From: Guadua angustifolia
Lineage: Eukaryota > Streptophyta > Magnoliopsida > Poales > Poaceae
Direction of reading: 5' to 3'
Length of the DNA: 64,000 nt
Assembly (NCBI GenBank): GCA_036346375.1
Contig: CM070506.1
Location: 2,294,001 to 2,358,000, forward strand
The position numbers were made by a program, and so were the translations under genes. The notes under the pieces are model-generated. The model had not been told where the DNA came from. It saw nothing but the letters and a program-made list of their open reading frames with translations, and made no database searches. Shown here in pieces: positions 35,299 to 47,329 of this stretch. Numbering within the stretch: the stretch's first letter is position 1; every line of letters begins with the position of its first letter.

Positions 35299-38130
35299 GT
35301 ACATCTCGTTCACTTTAGATCGTAGCTTCCGTCGTGGAACTCGCCCTTTGGATCGATGACATGTTCGTCAATGAATCCAGCGATATGCTCTTGAATTGCT
35401 AAAATTTCTTTCGACGATGGCGATTGGTTCTCATCTTGGAAGTATTGTTATTGAAGAAAAGAAATTTAATTAATGATGATAGATGTTAAATGAAAGAAAA
35501 GTAGGCATGAATGTGTAATTATATACCATGTCTTCGTTATAGCCGACGATCTTCTTGACAATTGCATGTAAATTTGTACATCGTAGTATCTTATAAACTA
35601 TTTCCTGGTCTTGTCTCATGCATGGAAAGTCTGTTATTACTTTGAAAGTTGTCTGTAGGGAAAATCACGGACCACCTTTCTTGCAATACCGTGTGAATCT
35701 TGTTGTGAATGATTTTAAATAGTAATCAACCTTAAATACAATAGAATAAAATATTACTAGAGCAATAGCATAGCGATCGAGTTTACTGTTCATCATCTTC
35801 CAAAAATTATGTTCATACTCACGAAGTTCTTTTCTCCAGCGAGTCCAAGACATAAACCACTGCTAGCTTCTAACTTCGATGTGAGGAGGACCCGTGATAA
35901 CTAGACATATATGTTAACCACACCTATTAGTCCCACAGTGTCACGCAAAAAATAGTAAAACAATATTAGAAGTAGGGTATCGTCTTGAAAGTTATAGGGT
36001 ACAAGTACGGAGGTTTTATTTCTCAGCTTGAAGAAAGTCTTAAATAAATAGTCTTCAACAAACTTTGGGTTATCACGGACGAGTTTCTCGTTAACAAGCC
36101 CCGGATCGAGAAATCCTAAAGCTTCATCCTTATTTTTTGCACATAATTGTATCTCCATTCTACATATGTAAAAAAGAAGTTAGACATACTGATTGAGCGG
36201 TAGAAGAATATACAATAATATAAATAGAGACTTACAAAGTCCACGATCGACCCGATGATGCGTCCGAGCATCTGTCGATACAACATATACAATTAGCGAG
36301 AACTCTAACGGAACATGCCATCCCCATTGTGAAAATCCGAATCTTTGTATTTCCTTTGGGATCGCCCACATACCCTCTTAGCCTGCTGCATGTATCTTGA
36401 TGGGCCAGCGCAATTTTGTTGTTAGGTTCTCTAAATCTTTTGGGAGCCATCGGTTGCCCTTAATGTACTTCGGCTTAGACCTAGCTCGTAATTACGGCGT
36501 TGTTCACACATCTTTTGAGCTTGCGACATCGGCGCCTCGGCACTAGCCATCTTCAAGTTTTGCTTTCTAGAGATCGCTCGTAGTCCCACATTTTGAAGGT
36601 TGAAGCCGCCTGTCTCTTTGGCTTTTGCCATACTCAAAAACTGCGCGTTAGCATCGACTTTAGTCTTCTCGGGTGATGGCACCTTTTGGAAGTGAGATGT
36701 TACCTCGGCCTTCGTTTGCTCTTTGCGTTCTTCTTGATCATATCGGCGGTAATTTCTTACGAGGTCTTGCCTTCCTGAGATGACCGAGATTTGGTACAAG
36801 GCGATCACGGACTTCGAGATGGTCTTGATGTTCGACTCTTCTTATGTGCTTGGTGAGGAGTTGGACTTTTCTGGTGGTCTTTGGAGGAGGAGTTGGACTT
36901 TTTCGGATGGTGCCGGCGGAGGAGTTGGACTTTTCTGGCTAGTGCGGCGGAGGAGTTGGTCCTTTTGTGGATGGTGCGGCGGAGGAGTTGGACTTGTCCT
37001 AGCTGGTGCCGCGGAGGTTGCACTTTTCGTGGCGGCAGTCTGCGTGTGGAAGTCGGGCTCATCATCATCGTCGTCGTTATCGGCCTCATCGTCCGAGCGA
37101 ACATAATCAAGCTCTTGCGCCACGCGAGAAGCCATGCGTTTTCTCCAAGTTTGTTTTTCCGTCCTCGCCGAGAATCTCTACCTCCATTTTGCGATATTGT
37201 CGGACTACTTTGTCTCGCCGACCTGGCGAATCCAGTGATATTAGGCGGCGGTCACGAGAACCTGCGAGGCGCATGGCCAAGCCACGCCATCAGCCACCTT
37301 GATGGTAATGCCATGTCGCGGACAAATGCGGCTTACGCAGTGTCGGTTACGTGATGTCATCCTTTGGAAAATGGAGTCGATGCTCTCCGGAATCGTTGCG
37401 GGCCTTGGCTGCTCTTAAGAACACCGTGGTGAGGTTGGAGGCTGTCATCGAGTGGCGGTCGTGAGCTCGAGCTTTCTGTCTTGCTTGCTCCACAACAGTC
37501 GGCCGCTCTCTCTTCCTCTAACGCTCTTGCCACGACATCTTGTATTTGACTTTGCGGTTCATATTCTCTTATTCTTTTCGGCGCTTATGCGACAATGTGT
37601 CATCTGGGAAGCCTTCTTTCCACGGCACCAAACCAACTCCTCGGAGTGCGCCGGGATGCTCCCCTGTTACCGGGCGGCGATCGACTCATCATTCTCCTTC
37701 GTGGAATGAAAAGCCCTTGGGAAGACTCCCGTGAGCATCGATATTTTCTGCGACACCTCCGGGCTCTATCGCTCACGAAGCTCAAGCTGCCATCTTCACG
37801 AGCAAGTCCCCCTCCCAAGCAACGATGCTTTGATCGTGCGATGAACTTCGGCCGTCGCGAGAATGCGCCCTTGAGGATTAGCTCTTGTTCGCGCCTATCC
37901 CATGCAGTATTTTCTTCACGTAGCCACGATTGCCTAGTGTGTGAGGTACATATTCTTATCGCGTTAGCCTTGTTCTTGACTCCTTTATGCAGGCTTCTTG
38001 AAATTCTGTGCTTCACAAAGTCCTTCCAAAATTCTCTTATCTTTGGAAACATGTTAAAATTTGGCGTGACATTCTTCTTCACATAGGTCTTATTCATTTG
38101 AGTCTTCCAATTCTTCGGGATGTGCACATG
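35299..38130 (-). pseudogene. CACTA second gene: Transposase_24-like region plus Ulp1/C48-like C-terminus, broken
   Basis: Minus-strand blocks in order. About 38127-37700 gives IPKNWKTQMNKTYVKKNVTP, NFNMFPKIREFWKDFV and KANAIR, like the Ptta/En/Spm plant transposase family (PF03004). 37135-36842 is a Pro-rich region with an acidic DDEADNDDDDDEPDF stretch. 36780-36440 is charged (QEERKEQTKAEVTSHF). 36158-35900 holds ALGFLDPGLVNE and VLVPYNFQ, like Ulp1-type cysteine peptidases of grass CACTA elements. 35853-35670 continues it (KLDRYAI, KKGGP). 35450-35299 gives AIQEHIAGFIDEHVIDPKGE, the usual C-terminus. Frame shifts and a degraded Cys-box region show it is dead. Exon limits are uncertain. Confidence 0.65.
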
Positions 38131-39060
38131 ATACCTAGTGCATGTTTCTTTGCAACCAACTCGACCCTTGGAAATGGAATACTTGTTTTAGCTTGCCCCA
38201 TAGCGAGTCCTTGGTCATCGGGAACCACCCATTGATCACCTTGGCGGCGGTCCATGATCTATAGATGATGGGCACGTTATCCCTAACAAGTACTCCATGA
38301 TTTGTCTGTCTGGCGCCAACACCGACTTCGGGTATAGCGGGTTCCCGACTTCCGAGGCTGGACTATGTTGTGAGCCTTAGGCATCTTGCTCGGACCACGA
38401 CCTGCTTGGCTTTGTTCACAGACGTTTGAGCCTACAATTGGATCTTGTTATTAGTCGTATGACCCTACAATGTTTTGGGAATCTGGCGTACTAATACTTT
38501 ACCTCACCCATGTTAGTGGCGTCGGCTTGGTCCATGGCGATGGCGTCATCTTGGTCCATGGCGATGGCGTCGGCTTGGTCCATGGTACGTGGCGTCGGCT
38601 TGCTCCATATCAATATCCTGTAGGTTCAAGTAGCAGTTGGGCTACCCACTCCTACCGTGTACATTCGAGGCGAACTCCCTCGGCACTTGTCACGATTGAG
38701 GCCATTCCTAGCAATCCAAAATGTTATCACCTCATGCTACAAACATGTGCACATGTAACTTTAAAATGATACTTATACATTAGAAAAAATCACATGATAC
38801 ATATACATCTCGAAATGAAAAAATTCACATATTGTTAAGAATATATTCCACACTAAAATGATTTTAAAAAAATAAGCCCTGCAAGTTCAAGAAGCATGGG
38901 TGTCACGAGGCGTCAAATTTGCACGAGGCGAAGCCATGTGAGACATGCTAAGCAGAAATGGACTTGGGACTTAGTTCTTCTTGTCTTCTTCCGTACCCTT
39001 TGTCCATAGGCTTCCTCGCTCCTCTTCTTCATTGATCATGGAGTCTTTGCGTGTCCAACT
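38131..39060. other. CACTA interior between decayed exons
   Basis: 38517-38610 holds three to four 30-bp tandem units (GGCGTCGGCTTGGTCCATGG type). The remainder may hold intron and degraded exon sequence of the second CACTA gene, but no clear frame survives. Confidence 0.4.
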
Positions 39061-39067
39061 TTTCCAA

Positions 39068-39290
39068 TGAAAAATTTCATGTTCTAAAATATAGAACATG
39101 AAATTTTCATTTAAATGAAAGACAATGATTGAAAAAAATTTTTTTGTCAACAAAATATACATACACATAAAATTGTAGGATCAAATTCATTATATATAGA
39201 GAGTTACAAACAAGAAAATTACAGCAAGTTTAAACTCTATAAATTTGTCGAATTTTCTCTTTTGTAACTCTCGATATATAATGAATCTTG
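39068..39290. repeat. Two inverted repeats
   Basis: 39068-39085 (TGAAAAATTTCATGTTCT) pairs with 39093-39109. 39188-39220 (ATTATATATAGAGAGTTACA) pairs with about 39255-39287 (TGTAACTCTCGATATATAAT). Both are AT-rich and non-coding and may be MITE remnants inside the CACTA element. Confidence 0.6.
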
Positions 39291-39299
39291 AAATTTCAT

Positions 39300-40660
39300 A
39301 CAAGCGCTTACTATTACAATTAGTGGCACAACTATGAACTAAATGAACTACAACTACTTACTATTACAATTAGTGGCACAAAACAAATATTTACAACACA
39401 TGTATACATCTTTCTGAAACAAATATTTACAACACATGTATACATCTTTCAAGAAGATATACAAAGCACCAAATTGAAGTTTACTTTTGGCTGCAATATA
39501 AATAACCACTGAGCAAAATGATCAAAACGGCACATGTGCGAGATGTGAATTCACAAGGCAACTAGCATAAAGCTCAACTTGTTTATTTTGAGTGTTCTCG
39601 GATGTCGGGTTGCCCAAAGGCCCTCCTCGCCACAAGGGATGAGTAATAGACTAATTTGTGACAACCTTACCTTAGTAATAATTAGTTAGTCTTCCATAGC
39701 ATGTAGCTATCCATGAACACATATATGTAAAGATCGGTGATGTGACCACCCCAATGCTTGGACATCACAATTTTCAATAAGTCATGACATGGAAGGCCAA
39801 ATGCCAACTCACAAGCATCATCCACAATTTGGAGGCAACCCCAGATTGCATTATAAAGGTATGCCAATATGTTCCCTTGCCGAAAAAAGGAAAAGAAAAG
39901 AAATGCCTATATGTTTACATCCCACTAGTAGAACATGAGAATAATCAAGTAGCAATACAATGGTGCATGCAAGACTTTGTTCATTATTCCTCTTAAGCAT
40001 ATATATGAGAATATATAATTCACAAACAAGATGTATGACATAAACAAGACAACAGTAACCATGGTTAAGTCATACATAATATGAATTATACCTACTGTCT
40101 CAAAGACAATAAAATGAATATGGTGCTCTCAGATTTAGGGTTAGAGTAAAGATTAGAATCTTTACTACAATCACGAATCGGCTAACAATTTATTCTATGC
40201 ATTAGGCCTTGAACTCTTTTTTTAGAGCAAAAGACATCAAAACATGATGTCCTGTTTCAATTAAGCATATGACACAATGTGTCCAGAAGTGATTACACTC
40301 GGCACTAAAGGCATCAAAGACCTACCGGTAATATCTCAAACACAAAACCAAAACACCATACATCAATGGCAAAACACAACACCATACTACTAGACTCTTA
40401 AGCAATTTCGGACCAGGAGCAGTATCAGGGCACCCCCAGGAGCAGCGGCAACACCATTTTGAGCTTGTCACCAGAAACTATCATCCAGGCTATCAACTAC
40501 AAGGAACACCATTTTGAGCATAACAAGTCTTGACAGAAAATATGATTGAGAAAATAACGAGTCTCGGTTCAAGGCCTAAAGCAGAGAGATAAATGTTACG
40601 GTCATACTTTTACCCTAGTTCATCACAGAGCAACAAGCGAGCCTTTGAAAATCTGAGATT
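39300..40660. other. CACTA interior, no confirmed gene
   Basis: 39335-39450 contains short direct duplications (ACTTACTATTACAATTAGTG twice; AACAAATATTTACAACACAT twice). A minus-strand peptide IWGCLQIVDDACELAFGLPC at about 39850-39750 looks protein-like but matches nothing I know. Otherwise nothing is recognised. Confidence 0.4.
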
Positions 40661-40665
40661 AGTTG

Positions 40666-40863
40666 TCACAAATTGTCTATTGCAGTCCCAAATCCTCCTT
40701 GAACACTATACCCAAATGCTAGGTCCCCAAGCCAAATGAATTGGTGGCCCTTAGCATCTGCACATGCATCTGAAACATTCACAGTCACATTCACAATCAC
40801 ATGCACATTCACATTCACATTCACATTCACATTCACATCTGCATACCACATTACTTTGCTCAT
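40666..40863 (-). pseudogene. Exon-like fragment of unknown gene with (Val-Asn)n from a microsatellite
   Basis: A minus-strand frame of 65 codons starts MSKVMWYADV, passes through a run of VN dipeptides encoded by the (TTCACA)n microsatellite at about 40796-40838, and ends KGHQFIWLGDLAFGYSVQGG then FGTAIDNL. The C-terminal half looks like real protein sequence, but I do not recognise it. It lies 350 bp downstream of a GC-rich block and a minus-strand TATA box at 41209-41217, so it could be a captured host exon or a first exon of the second CACTA gene. Confidence 0.35.
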
Positions 40864-41208
40864 CGCAAGAGTAGTACCAAAGCGACGGCGGGAGGCAGTG
40901 GGGAGGTCGGCGCGACAGCGGGGCAGTGGGGAGGTGAAAGCGACAGTGAGGAGAGGCAGCGGTCGAGGCCGAGCGGCGAGGCGCGAGGCGACGGCGGCCG
41001 AGTCGAGGCGGCGGCTCGGCGCGAACCGGCAGCGATGGTCCGCGGCGAAGCGGCGGCGAATGACGGCGTGCCCGAGTCGGCGGCGGCGGGAGCTTCAGCG
41101 AACCGACGGCGGTGGTCCGGCGGCGGCGTCGAGGCTTCGAGGCAGCAATGTAAAAAGTGAGAAGGAGGCGGGCTAGGGCTAAGGTAAATGAGAGGAAAGC
41201 GGGGTTTC

Positions 41209-41217
41209 TATTTATAG
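41209..41217 (-). promoter_or_regulatory. TATA box next to internal GCCGGT repeats
   Basis: On the minus strand it reads CTATAAATA. It lies directly downstream of the repeat cluster at 41221-41475 and upstream of a GC-rich, leader-like block (40870-41170). It probably served the second CACTA gene. Confidence 0.5.
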
Positions 41218-41220
41218 TGG

Positions 41221-41475
41221 TGGAATATCACTGCCGGTTGGTCATACCAACCGGTGATAATATATCTTTCTTAGGGCCATTGTACAACCGGCGGTGATAG
41301 TGGAATATTCTTGCCGGTCCGTTGTACAACCGGCGGTGATAGTGGAATATTCTTGTCGGTCCGTTGTACAACCGCGATGATAGTGGAATATTACTTGCGG
41401 TCCGTTGTACAACCGCGATGATAGTGGAATATTCTTGCCGGTCCATTGTACAACCGGCGATGATAAGCTCTTTGC
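41221..41475. repeat. Internal GCCGGT repeat cluster
   Basis: About six units, TTGCCGGTCCGTTGTACAAC then CGGCGGTGATAGTGGAATAT, with high mutual similarity and some units lacking one GC pair. Similar to the terminal clusters, but internal and adjacent to a TATA box. Confidence 0.85.
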
Positions 41476-41479
41476 CCAT

Positions 41480-41987
41480 GTTACATTAAAATTTGTCTTT
41501 TTATTACTCTTAATATAGGACGAATTTGATCATGAAATTTTATATGTAGATGGGGTAAGATGAGATGTACATCCATGATTTTGTTTCAGAATTTTTGGAA
41601 ACTTTTCTTAGTTGGATTGCAGCAGTACCATGATTTACTAGCCGAAAGGAAGTGAACATCATTGCCATTTTCCTAGTTACTTATGAAAGTTTCAGTTTAA
41701 ATCTAGTTACCTGTTCATATAAAAATCAGATTGCTAACTTTTAATTGTTTTAATATTTCTAAAATCAAATAATCTTTGTCAAATTGAACAACAAATGATG
41801 TCAAATTCGAACAAATTCAAGTGCATCAAAATCACAAAAATCCAAATCATAAAACTTTCAATTTGATAAAAGAAAGCATAACCTCAATTTCCATTATTGC
41901 ATATATTACAATAATTGTTACATATGAGAAAATAAACATATCGTTCATACATTTCATTACTACAACTAAGCTACGACTCGACCTTCG
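41480..41987. other. AT-rich spacer between CACTA genes
   Basis: The 3' flank of the TNP2-type gene. No gene or element boundary is visible. Confidence 0.5.
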
Positions 41988-44900
41988 TTATGATCGCGGC
42001 GTATGTATGTAACCTTCACCTTTGTCTTCCATGGTACTTAGGTCAACGTCCTCTCCAAAGGGAAGCTCATCGAATTGGTTGTACTCTTCCTCGTCGACAA
42101 CATTCTCAACTCCGACAATCCTTCTTTTTCCTTGAATAACCACGTGGCGCTCCTTGTTAGCGAATTCGATTACAAAAGAAGATTTGTGTATGAGAATTAG
42201 CAAATACGAATGGTTCTTCTCTGTGTCAAGCGAGTTTGAGGTCCACGGTAGTGATGCGTACTTATCGATATTCACGCCCAGGAAGTCGACCCATTGGCAC
42301 CGAAAGAGAGGGACCTTCAAGGACCATAGTCAAGCTCCCAAATCTCTTCTATGAATCCGTAGTAGGTTTGCCTATTTCCATTGTTGTCATAGGCATCTAT
42401 CACGGATACCGCTATTTTGATTGGTGCTCTTTTTATCTTGCGCTCTTGTATAAAATGTAAAACCATTTATGTCGTATCCTTGGAATGTCCGAATTGTAGT
42501 TGACGGTCCTGAGCCAACAATTTCAAGCGAGTGCGATCTATCTCCGTCGCATCATGTGTCTACACAACCAATCGCGAAATTATCTCTGTGCTCTCTTGCG
42601 AGCCAACCCTCGACCTCCACAGGTTTGTTTTGGATATACGTTCTTGTGCATGTCGACATATGGGGCCACCACAACCGATTGTCCCAAAAGCTGCGAAATG
42701 TGCTTGTGTAAATGCAGCTAGATTGCTAATGCGTCTTGATTTCTCGCCTAGTGTCCCTTTCCCATAGCCTTCCCTCATGCAGAGAATCTGAGCACACCAA
42801 TCGGTTTGAGATCCATATAATCGACGCAGAACTCAATGACCTCCTCGGTTCCCCGACCATCGGCAATCGACCTTACAGTCGATTTGATTCTGAACATATT
42901 TCTTTATAACCCCCATGAATCTCTCGAATGGGTACATCTGATGTAGAAATACGGGACCAAGAATTCGTATCTCTTTCACAATGTGAACAATGAGATGGAC
43001 CATAATATCAAAAAAAGATGGAGGGAAACACATCTCAAGCACGCGCAGTGTGAACCACGTCTTCTGCGGCTTGTCTAGTATTAATGGATCGATGGCCTTC
43101 GTGAAATCGCGTTGAAGAATGAACACAACTTGATAATTGGGTCTCGGACTTTCTCTGGCGAGAACCCCTAATTGCAATTGGAAGCATCTGTGCCATCATC
43201 ACGTGGCAATCGTGAGACTTCATACCAATTAACTTTAAGTCTTTCATTGAGACTAGTCTCTTTATGTTAGCGAGTAACGAGACGGAACTTTGATTCCGTG
43301 CAAGCATTCATAAACGCTAATTTTCTCTTTCTTGCTCAAAGTGTAGCGAGTGCGGGAAGGTACTTTTTGCCTGTATCCATTTCTTCGTGATGCAGCTCCT
43401 TCCTCAGTTTCATATCTTGAGGTCCATCCTTGCTTGAAGTGTATCTTTCGTTTTGCCAGGTATGTCCAGTAAGATACCAAGCAAGCTATCACACACGTTC
43501 TTCTCTATGTGCATGACGTCGATTAGTGTCGAACTTCAGTCTTGCCAATAAGGTAGGATCCAAAATATTGATTTCTTTTTCCACAAAGGAGCCTTATCCG
43601 GGAAGTCGGAATAGATGTCTTTAGGCACCCTTTCCGTGAATAATTGTAAGGTCCTTTACGGCAAATATCTGTTTCGATCGATTCTTGAACTAATGCGATC
43701 TCCTTTGTCCCGTCAAAAGCTCTCTTATTATTGCGGTATGGGTGATCCTTACGGAGGAACCTACGATGCGCATGTAAGCCATTTTAATTTGTTCTTGACC
43801 CCAAGCTAGTTGTATCATCCGAGCCTTTGGGCGCATCCGTTAAAGCCTTTTGTCGTCGGCCCGACGAGTTGCCAAGAGCGGGATAATCATTAATGGTTAC
43901 AAACAATAATGCCCGTGGGATAAAGTTTTCTCTTTTATACTCATCCCATACCAGTACACCATCGGTCCACAATATTAGAAGATCTTCAACCAATGGTTTG
44001 AGGTACACATCGATATCATTGCCGGGTTGCTGGGCCCTTGGATCAATAGTGGCATCATAATGTACTTTAAGCCGTGCAAAGCCAAGGAGGAAGGTTGTAG
44101 ATGCATAAAGTCACCGACCAAGTCTTTGTGGCGACTACTCATGTTGCCAAAGGATTCATCCCATCGTACTCAACCCGAACCTTATATTCCTCACATCATA
44201 TGCAAAGCGCTTCTTATATTTTACGTCGATGTTCCTCCATTGCACGAGAATCGGCGAGTGTCTGAGCATTCCATCCTTCTTCGCTCTTGGCGTGCCATCG
44301 TAGCAATTGGGCATGCCTTTTGTTATAAACAATACGCTTGAGACGGGGATTATAGGAAATACCACACCACCTTACGGGACACCTCTTCTTCTTCGCCTCA
44401 CCCGACATCTTCGTTCTCGATATAAATGGTCGTTGCCCTTATACCGCTTTGCTTTGCAAACAACACGAGCATCCATGTCGCAAACTCATTCGCGATACAA
44501 TATGCAATCGTTTGGACATCGTGTATTCTTTGTACTTCCGGTCCCAGCAGGCGGACAACTGCTTGGCACTGATGCGTAGTTGAAGGCAACACGTTACCCT
44601 CTGGAAGCAAGTCCCCAAGAGACATAACACTTCGGTAAAGCTCTTATCGGACCAACCATTGCTTGCCTTCAAGCTGCGATAGTGAAAGCACGGTATCGAC
44701 TTCTGTGCTCCTCCTTGCGGCCGGGTACAATGGCGTTGTAGAGTCCTCTACCATCTGTTGGAACTTTTGAAACTCCCTTTCACTCGTGAAGTCCCCCTCC
44801 CCATCCGCAACATTTGATCTAGATCATCTTCGTGGGTATCAGCGAACGCATCTTCCACGCCGTCATTTCGTTGTCTCCGTCATCTCCATCAATGTGTTGC

Positions 44901-45189
44901 CCTTCATGTACAATATCATCTTCATCAATGTGTTGCCCTTCATGTACAATATCATCTTCACCGTGCTCGATCCAGCGGTATAGCCGACCTTGAAACCCCT
45001 TGAAGCAAATGTGCGTATCGACTCTATGTTACAAAACATCTTCTCATTTTTGCAATCAACGCATGGACAACATATATAGTCCGTCAGGTTTCTCGACTTG
45101 TGTGCCGTAGCCGCATTCAGAAAATAAGTCACACCATTAAAGAACTCTGCACCACGACGGTCCGTGTCATACATCCACCTTCGGTCCAT
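41988..45189 (-). pseudogene. CACTA TNP2-type transposase, broken
   Basis: The start is the ATG at 45189, opening MDRRWMYDTDRRGAEFFNGV with CCPCVDCKNEK: the transposase-associated N-terminal domain (PF13963). TNP2 blocks follow in shifting frames. 44625-44398 reads LLPEGNVLPSTT and YKEYT. About 44400-44160 reads RNIRFGLSTMG and LLRWHAKSEEGW. 44008-43790 reads VYLKPLVEDLLILWTDGV and ALLFVTINDYPAL. 43490-43035 reads TLSKKEKISVYECLHGIKVP and DLKLIGMKSHDCHVMMAQML. 43177-42833 is DUF4218-like (MYPFERFMGVIKKYV) and 42320-41988 is DUF4216-like (CQWVDF). Many small frameshifts and several stops make it non-functional. Intact TNP2 proteins cut CACTA ends in the nucleus. Confidence 0.88.
44889..44960. 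repeat. 36-bp tandem duplication in the TNP2 N-terminal region
   Basis: TCAATGTGTTGCCCTTCATG followed by TACAATATCATCTTC occurs twice in tandem, duplicating 12 codons (MILYMKGNTLMK type) without changing frame. Confidence 0.85.
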
Positions 45190-46520
45190 CTACGATTAAT
45201 TATATCAAACTACATTTCAAAGATATGAACAAGCGATATCAAAATAATTTATTCTTTACAGTAGTCATGCATTGCTAATTAATTAAAACGATAAACACAT
45301 TATAAGCACATAGCGCAAATAACAATATATAATTGTTAAATGATTAGTTTTACAAATACATCTAGCAATTTTGCCTATATAATACATCAAACCTTTTCAC
45401 TATTTAAATATCCATCTAGCATTTTTAATTATTTAGAAGATTTCTTCATTTCATTTTGTTATGTAGCGCTAGCTATTAAATTAAATTAATCTACAACAAA
45501 TTAACAAGCATATAATTGAATATAAGGATATATTTCTAAATAATTATTTATGTTCCAACTTTCATTATTGCAAAATCCATCTACCATTTCCCATTATTTA
45601 AATATTCAACTAGCAATTCTCACTATTTATAATTGATCATCTAGCAATCTTTACTATTAAAAATCCATATAACAAATTTTCATTAATTAAATTAATTACA
45701 ATTATGCATAATTGTCCATCTAGCAATTTTATTACTTAAACATCCACTACATCACTAAAATGGATATGAATTTCTTGCAAATAACAATATATAATTGTAA
45801 ATGATTAGTTTACAAATACATCTAGCAATTTTGCCTATATAATACATCAAACCTTTTTCACTATTTAAATATCCATCTAGCATTTTTAATTATTTAGAAG
45901 ATTTCTTCATTTCATTTTGTTATGTAGCGCTAGCTATTAAATTAAATTAATCTACAACAAATTAACAAGCATATAATTGAATATAAGGATATATTTCTAA
46001 ATAATTATTTATGTTCCAACTTTCATTATTGCAAAATCCATCTACCATTTCCCATTATTTAAATATTCAACTAGCAATTCTCACTATTTATAATTGATCA
46101 TCTAGCAATCCTTTACTATTAAAAATCGGCGTGAATTATAATTTATTCAATAATTTAGCTACAATATGAATTATAATTTATTTAATAATTTAGCTAGATC
46201 TTAATTTGAGCGATCTTACATAAACTGTTCACACCGTACAATCAGCAATTATCAACATCTATAGCACTCAAGTAAAGTAAAATTTTACGACAAATATAAC
46301 ATACATCAAGTCGGTAACCTCGAAAAATTTTAATACAATTTTTCAAAGACAACTCCCCAAGATAATACACCTCCTCTTTGTTTTGCTCGGTTGGAGAAGA
46401 TGTCGATTCGATGAAAAATATGAACAAAATCTCGACACCAAATTTAATGACACCTCTCCGGAAAAATACACCGAGCAAAGCGCTCCTCTCTTACGCTTCG
46501 TAGGAAATCGTCGGTCGGTG
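45190..46520. other. 5' region of the TNP2 gene with a 352-bp direct duplication
   Basis: AT-rich leader or intron. 45315-45667 is repeated almost exactly at 45777-46128 (offset 462 bp, about 109 bp of unique sequence between). A further 33-bp tandem repeat lies at 46135-46198 (TGAATTATAATTTATT(C/T)AAT). No coding capacity. Confidence 0.8.
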
Positions 46521-46524
46521 AAGA

Positions 46525-46860
46525 TTGCTATATAATAGCTTATCATCGCAGCTCTGCCAAGAACCGCGATGATAAGGTCATATTACGCGGAAAATACCTT
46601 ATCACTGCCGGTTACGTGCGTAACCGCGATGATAAAATCATACTACGCGAAAATTGCATTAGCGGAAAATACATATCACTTGCCGGTTGAATATACGAAC
46701 CGGCATTAAAGTTAAATATCATCTTGGCTATAAATTAAACCGCGGTAATATATCACTAGGTTATAGGTATTAACCGCGGTGATAGTCGATTATCACTTCT
46801 GCCGGTTGGTAATAAAATCGGCGGTGATACTCGAACTTTCAACTCTGCGCCCGATAGCAA
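46525..46860. repeat. Internal GCCGGT repeat cluster between divergent TATA boxes
   Basis: Five or so diverged units (CACTGCCGGTTACGTGCGTA, AACCGCGATGAT, CACTTGCCGGTTG, ACCGCGGTGATAG, CTGCCGGTTGG..GGCGGTGATAC). Minus-strand TATA at 46527-46539 faces the TNP2 gene and plus-strand TATA at 46938-46946 faces the acidic ORF. Confidence 0.75.
46527..46539 (-). promoter_or_regulatory. Candidate TATA box for the TNP2-type gene
   Basis: GCTATATAATAGC, nearly palindromic, immediately at the edge of the repeat cluster and 1.3 kb upstream of the TNP2 start codon. The long leader would need to contain an intron. Confidence 0.4.
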
Positions 46861-46937
46861 CCGTCGCTGCGGTTCCTCTGCTGCGCCAACCGTTGCGCTT
46901 CACATTCCTCGCCAAGCGTTGCCCTTCCCATTCGCCT

Positions 46938-46946
46938 CTATATAAT
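46938..46946 (+). promoter_or_regulatory. Candidate TATA box for the acidic ORF
   Basis: CTATATAAT, about 90 bp upstream of the ATG at 47032 and directly after the GCCGGT repeat cluster. Confidence 0.5.
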
Positions 46947-47031
46947 GCGGTATTGTTGCATCAATCCACTCTTGTCACAATCCACAATCCACTCTTGTTG
47001 CAGCCCCACACAATCCACTTTTGTTGCAACA

Positions 47032-47326
47032 ATGGCACCCCCTAAGCGTGCGTGTTGGTGAGCCTTGATCCGTCGCTCTGAAGGAGGAGGAGAAGGAGGA
47101 GGAGGAGGCGGAGGAGGAGGAAGAGGAGGCAAAGGCGGAGGAGGACGACGCAGCAATGATGGCGGCATTTACGGCGGCAGCGGCGAAGCTGCGGCGTTGA
47201 GGCAAGACCAACTCCGCCACCGAATCGGATTCGGATGAGGAGGGCGAGCACCGCCGCACATCAAGCGGCAGCTCGGACGAGGAGGAGGAGGAGGAGGATG
47301 ACGGCGACGACGAGTTTTGGATATAG
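47032..47326 (+). pseudogene. Small acidic (Glu/Asp-rich) ORF of the CACTA element, broken
   Basis: The ATG at 47032 opens MAPPKRACW and then stops. From about 47077 a different frame is strongly acidic (EEEEKEEEEAEEEEEEAKAE), then MMAAFTAAAAKLRR, a stop, then ATESDSDEEGEHRRTSSGSS and a terminal DDGDDEFWI followed by TAG at 47324-47326. A TATA box sits 90 bp upstream. It probably descends from a small CACTA-encoded or captured acidic nuclear protein. At least one frameshift and one stop break it. I do not recognise the intact protein. Confidence 0.45.
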
Positions 47327-47329
47327 GGC

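Noticed and set aside
36780..37354. Plus-strand Gly/Trp/Leu-rich frames over the tandem repeat
   Set aside because: They oppose the Pro-rich region of the second CACTA gene; the repeat unit explains the open frames.
40801..41160. GC-rich plus-strand frames (His/Ile repeats then Gly/Arg-rich) as a gene
   Set aside because: They arise from the (TTCACA)n microsatellite and a CGG-rich leader; the minus strand has the TATA box and more protein-like sequence.
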